Assembly: GCF_000012745.1 (NCBI RefSeq)
Contig: NC_007404.1
Coordinates: 2,480,001-2,544,000, forward strand
Direction: 5' to 3'
DNA from: Thiobacillus denitrificans ATCC 25259
Lineage (GTDB): Bacteria > Pseudomonadota > Gammaproteobacteria > Burkholderiales > Thiobacillaceae
DNA: 64,000 nucleotides
A model generated the notes under the pieces. The model was not told the origin of the DNA. It did not search any database and saw only the letters and a program-made list of their open reading frames with translations. Within the stretch, counting starts at the first letter, position 1. Each line of letters opens with the position of its first letter. Position numbers and translations under genes: made by a program. This document shows, piece after piece, positions 9,296 through 16,537 of the stretch.

Positions 9296-9298
9296 GTT

Positions 9299-10039
9299 TC
9301 ACCTCGGGTATTTCCTTTCGCCAAACAGGGCGGTGCCGACGCGAACGATCGTCGCGCCCTCCAGAATCGCCGCCTCGAGATCCGCCGACATACCCATCGA
9401 CATGGTGTCGAGCGCATGGCGTTCGCGCAGTCCGTCGAACAATTCGCGCAGTCGCCGGAACGCGGCCCGCTGCGCATCAAAATCGTGGGTCGGCGCGGGA
9501 ATCGTCATCATCCCGCGCAGGCGCAGACCCGGAAGCCTCGCCACGGCCTCGACCAGCTCGGGCAGCGCGTCGGGGCTCGCACCGCCTTTGCTCGCCTCGC
9601 CGCTGACGTTGACCTCGATGCAGACGTTGAGCGGCGGCAGCCCAAGCGGCCGCTGCGCCGACAGCCGCTGGGCGATCTTCAGCCGGTCGACGCTGTGCAC
9701 CCAGCCGAAATTCTCGGCGATCGGTCGCGTCTTGTTGCTCTGGATCGGACCGATGAAATGCCAGTCGAGGGCGAGATCGGCCAGCGCCGCCTGCTTGACG
9801 AGCGCCTCCTGCAGGTAGTTTTCGCCGAAGGCGCGCTGTCCTGCCCCGGCCAGCGCGCGCACCGCGGCCGCGCCGAAGGCCTTACTCACCGCGAGCAGTT
9901 CGACGCTCGCCGGATCGCGACCGGCACGCGCCGCAGCGGCGGCGATCCGGCCGCGCACGCCCTGCAGACGCGCCGTCGCCGAGTCGGCTCCCGGCCCCGC
10001 TGCAGGCTCAAGTTCGGACGGAAACGGGCCGTTATTCAT
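9299..10039 (-). CDS. yggS: PLP homeostasis protein, YggS/PROSC family
   Basis: Pyridoxal-phosphate-binding protein of the YggS family that buffers PLP and affects amino-acid metabolism. 246 aa with a short N-terminal extension. The PLP lysine is in LLAVSKAFG near residue 50; FGENYLQEA, WHFIGPIQSNKT and MSMGMSADLEAAI are the family signatures. It is transcribed away from pilT, and its start codon is about 50 bases from the chosen pilT start, so the promoters of both genes share this short space. Confidence 0.94.
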   Translation of the reverse strand: MNNGPFPSELEPAAGPGADSATARLQGVRGRIAAAAARAGRDPASVELLAVSKAFGAAAVRALAGAGQRAFGENYLQEALVKQAALADLALDWHFIGPIQSNKTRPIAENFGWVHSVDRLKIAQRLSAQRPLGLPPLNVCIEVNVSGEASKGGASPDALPELVEAVARLPGLRLRGMMTIPAPTHDFDAQRAAFRRLRELFDGLRERHALDTMSMGMSADLEAAILEGATIVRVGTALFGERKYPR

Positions 10040-10088
10040 GGCGTTTATTATCGGTCAAAACCCCACCCCCATACTGCACGAGGCACGC

Positions 10089-11132
10089 GTGGATATTTCT
10101 GAATTGCTCGCTTTCGCCGTCAAAAACAAGGCTTCCGACCTGCACCTTTCCTCGGGTCTGCCGCCGATGATCCGCGTGAACGGCGACATCCGCCGCATCA
10201 ACCTGCCGCCGATGGAGCACAAGGACGTGCACCGCATGGTGTACGACATCATGAACGACAGCCAGCGCAAGGTGTACGAGGAGACGCTCGAAATCGACTT
10301 CTCGTTCGAGATACCCTCGCTCGCGCGCTTTCGCGTCAACGCGTTCAACCAACAATACGGCGCGGGCGCCGTGTTCCGCACGATTCCGTCGAAGGTGCTG
10401 ACGCTCGAAGAACTGAACTGCCCGCCGATCTTCAAGGAAATCGCCGACCAGCCGCGCGGCATCGTGCTCGTCACCGGGCCGACGGGTTCGGGCAAGTCGA
10501 CGACGCTCGCGGCGATGATGGACTACGTCAACGAGAACCAGTATTCGCACATCCTCACCGTCGAGGACCCGATCGAATTCGTCCACCAGAGCAAGAAATG
10601 CCTGATCAACCAGCGCGAGGTCGGGCCGCACACGCTCTCGTTCAACAACGCCTTGCGTTCCGCGCTGCGTGAAGACCCCGACGTCATCCTGGTCGGCGAA
10701 TTGCGCGACCTCGAAACGATCCGCCTCGCGCTGACCGCTGCCGAGACGGGCCACCTCGTCTTCGGCACGCTCCACACCTCGTCGGCGGCCAAGACGATCG
10801 ACCGCGTCGTCGACGTCTTCCCCGCTGCGGAAAAGGAAATGGTCCGCTCGATGCTCTCGGAATCGCTGCGCGCGGTGATTTCGCAGACGCTGCTGAAGAC
10901 CAAGGACGGCACCGGCCGCGTCGCCGCGCACGAAATCATGGTCGGCACCCCGGCGATCCGCAACCTGATCCGCGAGAACAAGGTCGCACAGATGTATTCG
11001 GCGATCCAGACCGGCGGCAACCTCGGCATGCAGACCCTCGACCAGAACCTGCAGGATCTCGTGCGCCGCAACGTCATCGCGTCGAACGTGGCCCGCTCCG
11101 CGGCGCAGAACAAAGACGCCTTCATGCTCTGA
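10089..11132 (+). CDS. pilT: Type IV pilus retraction ATPase PilT
   Basis: Hexameric ATPase that powers pilus retraction and twitching at the inner face of the cytoplasmic membrane. Walker A is GPTGSGKSTT, the Walker B/His-box region is GELRDLETIRLAL with GHLVFGTLHT, and the PilT-specific C-terminal AIRNLIRENK motif is intact. I chose the GTG at 10089 because the protein then begins VDISELLAFAVKNKASDLHL as in typical PilT, and a GAGG stands five to six bases upstream. An ATG at 10038 would add 17 atypical residues. Length is 347 aa. PilU follows after 17 bases. Confidence 0.95.
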   Translation: MDISELLAFAVKNKASDLHLSSGLPPMIRVNGDIRRINLPPMEHKDVHRMVYDIMNDSQRKVYEETLEIDFSFEIPSLARFRVNAFNQQYGAGAVFRTIPSKVLTLEELNCPPIFKEIADQPRGIVLVTGPTGSGKSTTLAAMMDYVNENQYSHILTVEDPIEFVHQSKKCLINQREVGPHTLSFNNALRSALREDPDVILVGELRDLETIRLALTAAETGHLVFGTLHTSSAAKTIDRVVDVFPAAEKEMVRSMLSESLRAVISQTLLKTKDGTGRVAAHEIMVGTPAIRNLIRENKVAQMYSAIQTGGNLGMQTLDQNLQDLVRRNVIASNVARSAAQNKDAFML

Positions 11133-11149
11133 GGACGAGACGAGACGAC

Positions 11150-12283
11150 ATGGCAATGAACGCAGAAAAAACCGTCCACGACCTGCTGCGCCTGATGCTG
11201 GCGAAGAACGCGTCCGACCTTTTCATCACCGCGGGATTCCCGCCCGCGATCAAGGTCGACGGCAAGATCACCCCGGTCTCGAACCAGAGCCTGACGCCCG
11301 CGCACACGAGCGAGCTCGCGCGCTCGATCATGAACGATCGCCAGTGGAAAGATTTCGAGGCGACCAACGAATCGAACTTCGCGATCAGCCCGCCCGAGAT
11401 CGGGCGCTTCCGCGTCAACGTCTTCGTGCAACAGGGCCGCGTCGGCATCGTCATGCGGACGATCAATACCAAGATCCCGAAGATGGAAGACCTCAACCTG
11501 CCGCCGATCCTGCGCGACGTCGCGATGATCAAGCGCGGCCTCGTCGTCTTCGTCGGCGGCACCGGCACCGGTAAATCGACCTCGCTCGCCGCGATGGTCG
11601 GCTACCGCAACGAGAACGACGCCGGCCACATCATCACCGTCGAGGACCCGATCGAATACGTGCACGAGCACCGCAAATCGATCGTCAGCCAGCGCGAGGT
11701 CGGCATCGACACCGACAACTGGTTCTCCGCGCTCAAGAACACGCTGCGCCAGGCGCCCGACGTCATCCTGATCGGCGAAATCCGCGACCGGGAGACCATG
11801 GAATACGCGATCGCCTTCGCCGAAACCGGCCACCTGTGCCTGTCTACGCTGCACGCCAACAGCGCCAACCAGGCGCTCGACCGCATCATCAACTTCTTCC
11901 CCGAGGAGAAGCGCGATCAATTGCTGATGGACTTGTCGCTCAACCTCAAGTCCTTCATCTCGCAGCGCCTGATTCCGCGAAAAGGCAGCAACGGCCGCGT
12001 CGCCGCCGTCGAAATCCTGCTCAACTCGCCGCTCATCGCCGACCTGATCTTCAAGGGCCACGTCCACGAGATCAAGGAGATCATGGCCAAGTCCCGCGAA
12101 CTCGGCATGCAGACCTTCGACCAGGCCCTGTTCGACCTCTACGAAGCCGGACTGATCTCCTACGAGGACGCGCTAAGAAACGCCGACAGCCTCAACGACC
12201 TACGCCTGCAGATCAAGCTGCACGGCCAGGAGGCCAAGGGGCGGGACATGATGGCGGGGTTGGATCATCTCGATATTGTTTAA
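11150..12283 (+). CDS. pilU: PilT-like retraction ATPase PilU
   Basis: Paralogue of PilT that assists retraction in a PilT-dependent way. 377 aa. Walker A is GGTGTGKSTS, Walker B is LIGEIRDRETMEYAI, followed by the His box GHLCLSTLHA. The C-terminus (LNDLRLQIKLHGQEAKG) matches PilU rather than PilT. The two genes form an operon that ends at the hairpin at 12301-12331. Confidence 0.95.
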   Translation: MAMNAEKTVHDLLRLMLAKNASDLFITAGFPPAIKVDGKITPVSNQSLTPAHTSELARSIMNDRQWKDFEATNESNFAISPPEIGRFRVNVFVQQGRVGIVMRTINTKIPKMEDLNLPPILRDVAMIKRGLVVFVGGTGTGKSTSLAAMVGYRNENDAGHIITVEDPIEYVHEHRKSIVSQREVGIDTDNWFSALKNTLRQAPDVILIGEIRDRETMEYAIAFAETGHLCLSTLHANSANQALDRIINFFPEEKRDQLLMDLSLNLKSFISQRLIPRKGSNGRVAAVEILLNSPLIADLIFKGHVHEIKEIMAKSRELGMQTFDQALFDLYEAGLISYEDALRNADSLNDLRLQIKLHGQEAKGRDMMAGLDHLDIV

Positions 12284-12300
12284 GTCGTCGGGAGTGCAAA

Positions 12301-12331
12301 ACAAAACGGGGTGTTTAGCACCCCATTTTGT
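12301..12331. terminator. Hairpin terminator between pilU and the AbiV-type gene
   Basis: A 13-base perfect inverted repeat, ACAAAACGGGGTG and CACCCCATTTTGT, around a TTTAG loop. The A- and T-rich outer flanks allow it to stop transcription from both sides, fitting its place between two convergent genes. Confidence 0.85.
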
Positions 12332-12380
12332 CTTGTCAACGCCGGCTCGGTGCCGGCGTAGCCTCGCATCAAACTTGTTG

Positions 12381-13094
12381 TTAAACCTCTCTGCCAATTT
12401 GTTTGGCCTGATCTGTCGCGAGGCCTTCCTTCACGAACGCCTGCATTTTATTTGAGCCTGCTGGCATTAAACCTTCAGCTTGCATTGCGCCATACCAATT
12501 AACCAAAGCCTGTTTCATCCAATCCAGATTCTTGTTCCAGACGGGTCCCATGTGTTCGGCCCAAAGTTCCAGTTCCCGCACGGAGATATTCCGGTCCGGC
12601 GAGAGGACCTCAGCTGCATTGACTAGATTCTTCGCCAAAGTTTCATCCACCACTTCGGTTGGTCTCGACCAGTTTGTTTTTCCCAAGCAGTCCGTATAGA
12701 AGCCTATTTGCTTCATCGCATCCAATATATCTGGATGGTCTGACGCACTATCAACGATTGGTTTGAAGTCCTCTAGGCGGCGTGCGCCCTTGGCGACTAG
12801 CTCTGGAAGAATCCAGTTAATGTTTTTCTTTGTATGAGTCCGGTATTCCTTCCAGAGTCTCTTGATGTCATCCGTGTTCGCGGTCACGAACCGCCTGAGA
12901 ATGACGACCTTTCCAGACTCTTCTATCGAGAGAGCGGCTAGTGACGCTGCCGTCGGCCACCGCTTGTTAGCGAGTAACAGCCGAGCGTCCTGAGCCAAAC
13001 GCCTCGCATTGGCTGTAGCCGCATTCATTCCAGTTGCAACCTGCTCGACTGTCAGAGGGCCACGATAAGGCGCGAGAAGATCTGCTGAGGACAT
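12381..13094 (-). CDS. AbiV family abortive-infection protein (HEPN type)
   Basis: A 237 aa protein resembling the AbiV family of phage-defence proteins, whose HEPN-like fold occurs in many RNA-targeting toxins. The diagnostic pattern is an N-terminal helix with ANARRLAQDARLLLANKR, then AASLAALSIEESGKVVIL near residues 49-66, followed by RTHTKKN near residue 85. Base composition is visibly less GC-rich than the flanking genes, with more A/T at third positions, which suggests recent acquisition. It stands between pilU (convergent, separated by a terminator) and a VapBC-type pair on the same strand. In Lactococcus AbiV blocks phage translation through a phage partner; whether this one acts so is unknown. 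Confidence 0.8.
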   Translation of the reverse strand: MSSADLLAPYRGPLTVEQVATGMNAATANARRLAQDARLLLANKRWPTAASLAALSIEESGKVVILRRFVTANTDDIKRLWKEYRTHTKKNINWILPELVAKGARRLEDFKPIVDSASDHPDILDAMKQIGFYTDCLGKTNWSRPTEVVDETLAKNLVNAAEVLSPDRNISVRELELWAEHMGPVWNKNLDWMKQALVNWYGAMQAEGLMPAGSNKMQAFVKEGLATDQAKQIGREV

Positions 13095-13122
13095 AGTGAG
13101 GCCTAGCGCAATAGACTCGGTG

Positions 13123-13150
13123 AGAATAATTCACAGCCAGCCTAATTCAA
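13123..13150 (-). promoter_or_regulatory. Candidate promoter of the AbiV-type gene
   Basis: On the minus strand TTGAAT and TATTCT are 16 bases apart, ending about 28 bases before the start codon at 13094. Both boxes match the sigma70 consensus at four of six positions. Weak, by-eye prediction. Confidence 0.35.
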
Positions 13151-13247
13151 GGCAACCGGCTCGAACATTGCCTGCTTCGACACAAAAAATTCCCGCCCCT
13201 CACCTCATCCCCGAATAACGAATAATGGGGTCAGACACTATTGCAGC

Positions 13248-13634
13248 TCACACCTTTCTCACGCCGTCGCCGTAGTTCGCCACGGCCTTGTCCACGGTCA
13301 GCAAAGTCAAACCTTCCACCCGCGCCTGCGCGACGAGAATGCGGTCGAAGGGGTCTTTGTGCAGGTTCGGCAACTCGTTCACGGCGACCGTGTGTTCGCT
13401 CGTGACCGGCAGTTCGCGATAGCCGCTCACCAGCAGCATGCGCCACAAGCGGCGCGGATCGACGTTGAAATCCGCGCGATCGAGACCGTTCTTGATACTG
13501 ATCTCCCACAGGCTGGCCGAACTGAAGACGAGGTGGTTGCCCGGGTCGAGCAGCATCCCCCGCGCCTTGGCCGACAACCGCTTGGGCTCGCTCGCCGCCC
13601 ACAGCAGCAGATGGGTGTCGAGCAGCAGGTTCAA
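13248..13634 (-). CDS. PIN-domain ribonuclease toxin, VapC type
   Basis: A 128 aa PIN-domain toxin, probably an RNase. The acidic metal-binding residues of the family are present: Asp6 in LLLDTHLLLW, Glu in SLWEISIKNG, Asp in HKDPFDRILVAQA and Asp in LLTVDKAV. The subgroup with LWEIS and DPFDR is the common chromosomal type paired with Phd-like antitoxins. Its start codon overlaps the antitoxin stop by four bases, as is usual for toxin-antitoxin pairs. Confidence 0.92.
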   Translation of the reverse strand: MNLLLDTHLLLWAASEPKRLSAKARGMLLDPGNHLVFSSASLWEISIKNGLDRADFNVDPRRLWRMLLVSGYRELPVTSEHTVAVNELPNLHKDPFDRILVAQARVEGLTLLTVDKAVANYGDGVRKV

Positions 13635-13879
13635 GCCTTGCGACCGGTGAACAGGTCTTCGATTTCCCCACCGCCCATCTGGTCGAAGTCATCCGGGACG
13701 GAAAACTCTCCGGCCATGAAACCCAGACGGCTTGCCGTTCCCGCTTCACCCGGCGCCAGTGGGATGACCTTGACCATCGGCTTGCCGGCCTTGGCGATGA
13801 TGAAGGCCTCACCCTGGGCGGCCTGCTCGACCAGCTTGGAGAGCTGGGTTTTGGCATCGTGGATGTTGACCGTCAGCAT
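13631..13879 (-). CDS. Phd/YefM family antitoxin
   Basis: An 82 aa antitoxin. The N-terminal DNA-binding Phd fold is recognisable from MLTVNIHDAKTQLSKLVEQA and GEAFIIAKAGKPMVKVIPL; the acidic C-terminal part (VPDDFDQMGGGEIEDLF) is the expected toxin-neutralising tail. A GAGG lies about five bases before the ATG. It precedes the toxin gene and probably represses the operon through the palindromes just upstream. Confidence 0.92.
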   Translation of the reverse strand: MLTVNIHDAKTQLSKLVEQAAQGEAFIIAKAGKPMVKVIPLAPGEAGTASRLGFMAGEFSVPDDFDQMGGGEIEDLFTGRKA

Positions 13880-13894
13880 GATGACCTCGCGGTG

Positions 13895-13917
13895 AACTAA
13901 TTTCGGTTAGTTTAACC
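13895..13917. promoter_or_regulatory. Overlapping palindromes, likely antitoxin operator
   Basis: AACTAA and TTAGTT form an inverted repeat around six bases (13895-13912), and GGTTA-GTT-TAACC forms a second overlapping one (13905-13917). They lie 15 to 38 bases before the antitoxin start, where Phd-type antitoxins normally bind. A/T-rich patch in a GC-rich setting. Confidence 0.6.
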
Positions 13918-13959
13918 GGGATCAACGGAAGGACAAGCGCTTCGCCGAAACGGATATCA

Positions 13960-15252
13960 CTAGGGACCGCTCGCAGCTTCCGGCTTCTTCACTTTCATCG
14001 ACCCCGCAATCAGCTTGTACTGCAAGAACCGCGTCTCGATCTGGCCGTTGAAGAGCGGTATGCGGCGGCTGGCCTTGAGGCCGATCGCCTTCGGCAGCAG
14101 CGGGTCGCCCGAGATGATCCACGCGTCCCAGCCGGCGAAGTTCTGCTTGAGCCAGTCGCCCAGGAGCGGATACCACTCGGCGAGATCCTCGGCTTCGCCG
14201 ATGCGTTCGCCGTAGGGCGGGTTGGTGACGATGGTGCCGACGGGCGTCGGCGGCTTGAGGTCGAGCAGGTCGGAGACTTTGAGTTCGATCGCGTCCGCAT
14301 ACCCGGCCACGGCGAGGTTGTTGCGTGCCTTGTCGAGGACCCAGCGGTCCTGGTCGGCGCCGAAGATAGGCAGCTTGGTCAGCGGTTTTTCCAGCGCTTT
14401 GGTCTCGTCCTTGATGCGCTGCCAGAGCGCGGCGTCGAAGTCGCGGTAGTGCTCGAAGGCGAAATGGCGGGCGCGGCCCGGTGCGCGGTTCAACGCGAGG
14501 TCGGCGGCTTCGAGCAGGATGGTGCCGGCGCCGCACATCGGGTCGAGCAAGGGCGTGCCGGGCTCCCAGCCGGAGAGCAGCAGGAGGCCGGCGGCAAGGT
14601 TTTCCTTGATCGACGCCGCGCTCGCCTCGCGCTTGAAGCCGCGTTTGAACAACGGCTCGCCCGAGGTATCGAGATAGAAGGTGACTGCGTCGGGCGTGAA
14701 GAACGCATACACGGGCACGTCGGGCGACTCGGTGTCGACGCTCGGTCGCTCGCGTGTTTCTTCCCGGAAGCGGTCGCAGATCGCGTCCTTGATCTTGAGC
14801 GTGATGAAGTTGAGGCTTTTCAGCGGCGCGTTCTGCGCGCCGACTTTCACCGCGATGGTCTTCGTGACGTCGAACCACTCGGGCCACGGCAGATCGAGGG
14901 CGGCGCGGTAGATGTGCTCTTCCTTCTTGTAACGCGTGTACCCGACCTTGCGCAGGATGCGCGTCGCGGTCCGCGAGGTGAGGTTGGCGCGCATCTCGGC
15001 GGCGGCGTCGGCGATGAACAGCACGCCGGCCGGCAGCTGGCGCACGACCTGGGCGCCGGCGGCGTTCAACTCCGCGACGAGCAGCTCCTCGAGCCCGCGC
15101 GGGCAGGTCGCGAAGTGGCTCGCGGGCGGGAGTTGCTCCCGCGAGCGGGGCGCCACCTCATGCTCGCCCTTCGGGCGGCTTTGGTGCCCGGAGTGAGCAG
15201 GACGCGGAGGCGGGTTGCGGCGGGGCTGCGGGTTTGCGGACTTGGGTTTCAA
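13960..15252 (-). CDS. THUMP-domain 23S rRNA guanine-N2 methyltransferase (RlmL N-terminal type)
   Basis: A 430 aa class I SAM-dependent RNA methyltransferase. After a basic, proline-rich N-terminal extension of about 40 residues comes FATCPRGLEELLVAEL, the start of the ferredoxin-like/THUMP region, then the SAM motif DPMCGAGTILLEAADLALN near residue 245 and the catalytic motif NPPYGERIGE near residue 345. It corresponds to the N-terminal half of E. coli RlmL, which makes m2G2445; the RlmK half is absent, as is common in betaproteobacteria. The exact target base is inferred from the family. Confidence 0.87.
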   Translation of the reverse strand: MKPKSANPQPRRNPPPRPAHSGHQSRPKGEHEVAPRSREQLPPASHFATCPRGLEELLVAELNAAGAQVVRQLPAGVLFIADAAAEMRANLTSRTATRILRKVGYTRYKKEEHIYRAALDLPWPEWFDVTKTIAVKVGAQNAPLKSLNFITLKIKDAICDRFREETRERPSVDTESPDVPVYAFFTPDAVTFYLDTSGEPLFKRGFKREASAASIKENLAAGLLLLSGWEPGTPLLDPMCGAGTILLEAADLALNRAPGRARHFAFEHYRDFDAALWQRIKDETKALEKPLTKLPIFGADQDRWVLDKARNNLAVAGYADAIELKVSDLLDLKPPTPVGTIVTNPPYGERIGEAEDLAEWYPLLGDWLKQNFAGWDAWIISGDPLLPKAIGLKASRRIPLFNGQIETRFLQYKLIAGSMKVKKPEAASGP

Positions 15253-15262
15253 ACAGGGCTTT

Positions 15263-15676
15263 CTAGAACGGTTTCAATACGACCAGCAGCACGACGACGA
15301 GCAGCACGAGAACGGGGATTTCGTTGAACCAGCGAAACCAGACGTGGGATTTGCTATTCCGCCGTGCTTGGAATTGCTTCAGCAGACGGCCGCAGACATG
15401 GTTGTAGCCGACGAGCCCGGCGACGAGCGCGACCTTGAGCCACAACCAGGTCCCGGTCGGAAGCCAGTAGGCAAGCCACAGCCAGACGCCGGTGATCACG
15501 GTCAGCCACATGATCGGCGAGACGAACCGATACAATTTGCGCGCCATCAGCAGCAGGCGGTCGTAGGCGGCGGGGTTGGTTTCCATCGCCAGGTTGACGA
15601 AGAGGCGCGGCAGGTAGAACAGCCCGGCGAACCAGCTCACGACCATGACGATATGAAACGATTTCAGCCAGAGCAT
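15263..15676 (-). CDS. hemJ: Protoporphyrinogen IX oxidase, HemJ type
   Basis: A 137 aa membrane protein with four predicted helices. HemJ-family features are the N-terminal KSFHIVMVVSWFAGLFYLPR with the conserved histidine (His8), and the later WLWLKVALV segment. HemJ converts protoporphyrinogen IX to protoporphyrin IX in bacteria lacking HemG/HemY. The start codon overlaps by two bases the most upstream ATG of the opposite-strand thioredoxin-like gene. The other heme gene in the window is hemF at 51953. Confidence 0.87.
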   Translation of the reverse strand: MLWLKSFHIVMVVSWFAGLFYLPRLFVNLAMETNPAAYDRLLLMARKLYRFVSPIMWLTVITGVWLWLAYWLPTGTWLWLKVALVAGLVGYNHVCGRLLKQFQARRNSKSHVWFRWFNEIPVLVLLVVVLLVVLKPF

Positions 15677-16231
15677 GGATGGACGAACCTCGACAATGAT
15701 GGAGGCGGCCAGGGCATGGAGGCCGAGCCCGCCGACGCTGATTCTACTGGGTTTGATCGCCTACCTGTGGGTGCGCCCGCCGGCCGAGGTCAGCGACGAG
15801 AACCGCATCGCGCCGCCCTGGCACGTGGCGCTGACCGAAGTCCGCGTACTCACGAGCGAGGCGCGCGAGGGCCGCGTCGTGCTCGTCGATTTCCGGGCGA
15901 CAGGGTGCCCATACTGCCGCAAGGAGAAACCGGTCATCGAACGTTTCTGGCCCGACCACCGCGACCCGGGATTCGAGGTCGTTTCGATCAGCGTCGACGA
16001 CCTGGCCGACAGGATCGCGGCATGCACGACAAGGGTTTCCGTTTCCTAGCGGCCCCGACCAACGCAGCGGTCGCCGCCGCATTCGGCAAGGTCGCAACGG
16101 TTCCGACCTCGTTCATCGTCGGCCACGAGGGGCGGATACGACACAAGATCGCCGGTCAGGTGCATTATCCGGGACTGGAAAAACGCATTGTGCCGCCGCG
16201 GCAGTCCCGGGCGGCCGAGGAACCGCGATGA
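15675..16231 (+). pseudogene. Thioredoxin-like protein, broken by a frameshift
   Basis: The first part (15675 or, more likely, ATG 15696 up to about 16015) encodes a membrane anchor (PTLILLGLIAYLW) and a thioredoxin fold start with the redox motif ATGCPYCRKEKP. The matching second half, MHDKGFRFLAAPT through VPTSFIVGHEG to the end, continues in the -1 frame from about 16015 to 16231. The original frame instead ends at 16049 after a few unrelated residues. A single missing base near 16012-16024 (GATCGCGGCATGCAC) explains both. Complete it would be about 180 aa, TlpA-like. It could be a real mutation or an assembly error. slyX overlaps its stop by four bases. Confidence 0.75.
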
Positions 16232-16431
16232 GCGACGCACGCATCACCGAACTCGAAACCAAACTCATCTTCGCCGAAGACCTGATCGAAACGCTCAACC
16301 AGACCGTGATCCGGCAACAGGCCCAGCTCGACCAGATCCAGCAGCAGCTGCGCCTGCTGCACCGGCAATTGCAGGACGCGCTCGCGCGCGAGGCCCCAGC
16401 GCCGGGAAACGAACCGCCCCCACACTACTAG
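16228..16431 (+). CDS. slyX: SlyX family protein
   Basis: A 67 aa coiled-coil protein. ITELETKLIFAEDLIETLN and LDQIQQQLRLLHRQLQ show the leucine heptads of SlyX. The start overlaps the stop of the frameshifted thioredoxin-like gene by four bases (ATGA). Its role in any species is unclear. Confidence 0.85.
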   Translation: MSDARITELETKLIFAEDLIETLNQTVIRQQAQLDQIQQQLRLLHRQLQDALAREAPAPGNEPPPHY

Positions 16432-16537
16432 CGCGGCACGTGCTTTCGTAAGAACACGCGATCGCGGGGAGAGCTCCATGAGAACGAAACGCGCGTAGCG
16501 CCCAGACGGTACACCGGTCGGCTGGTGCCGCCCCCCT

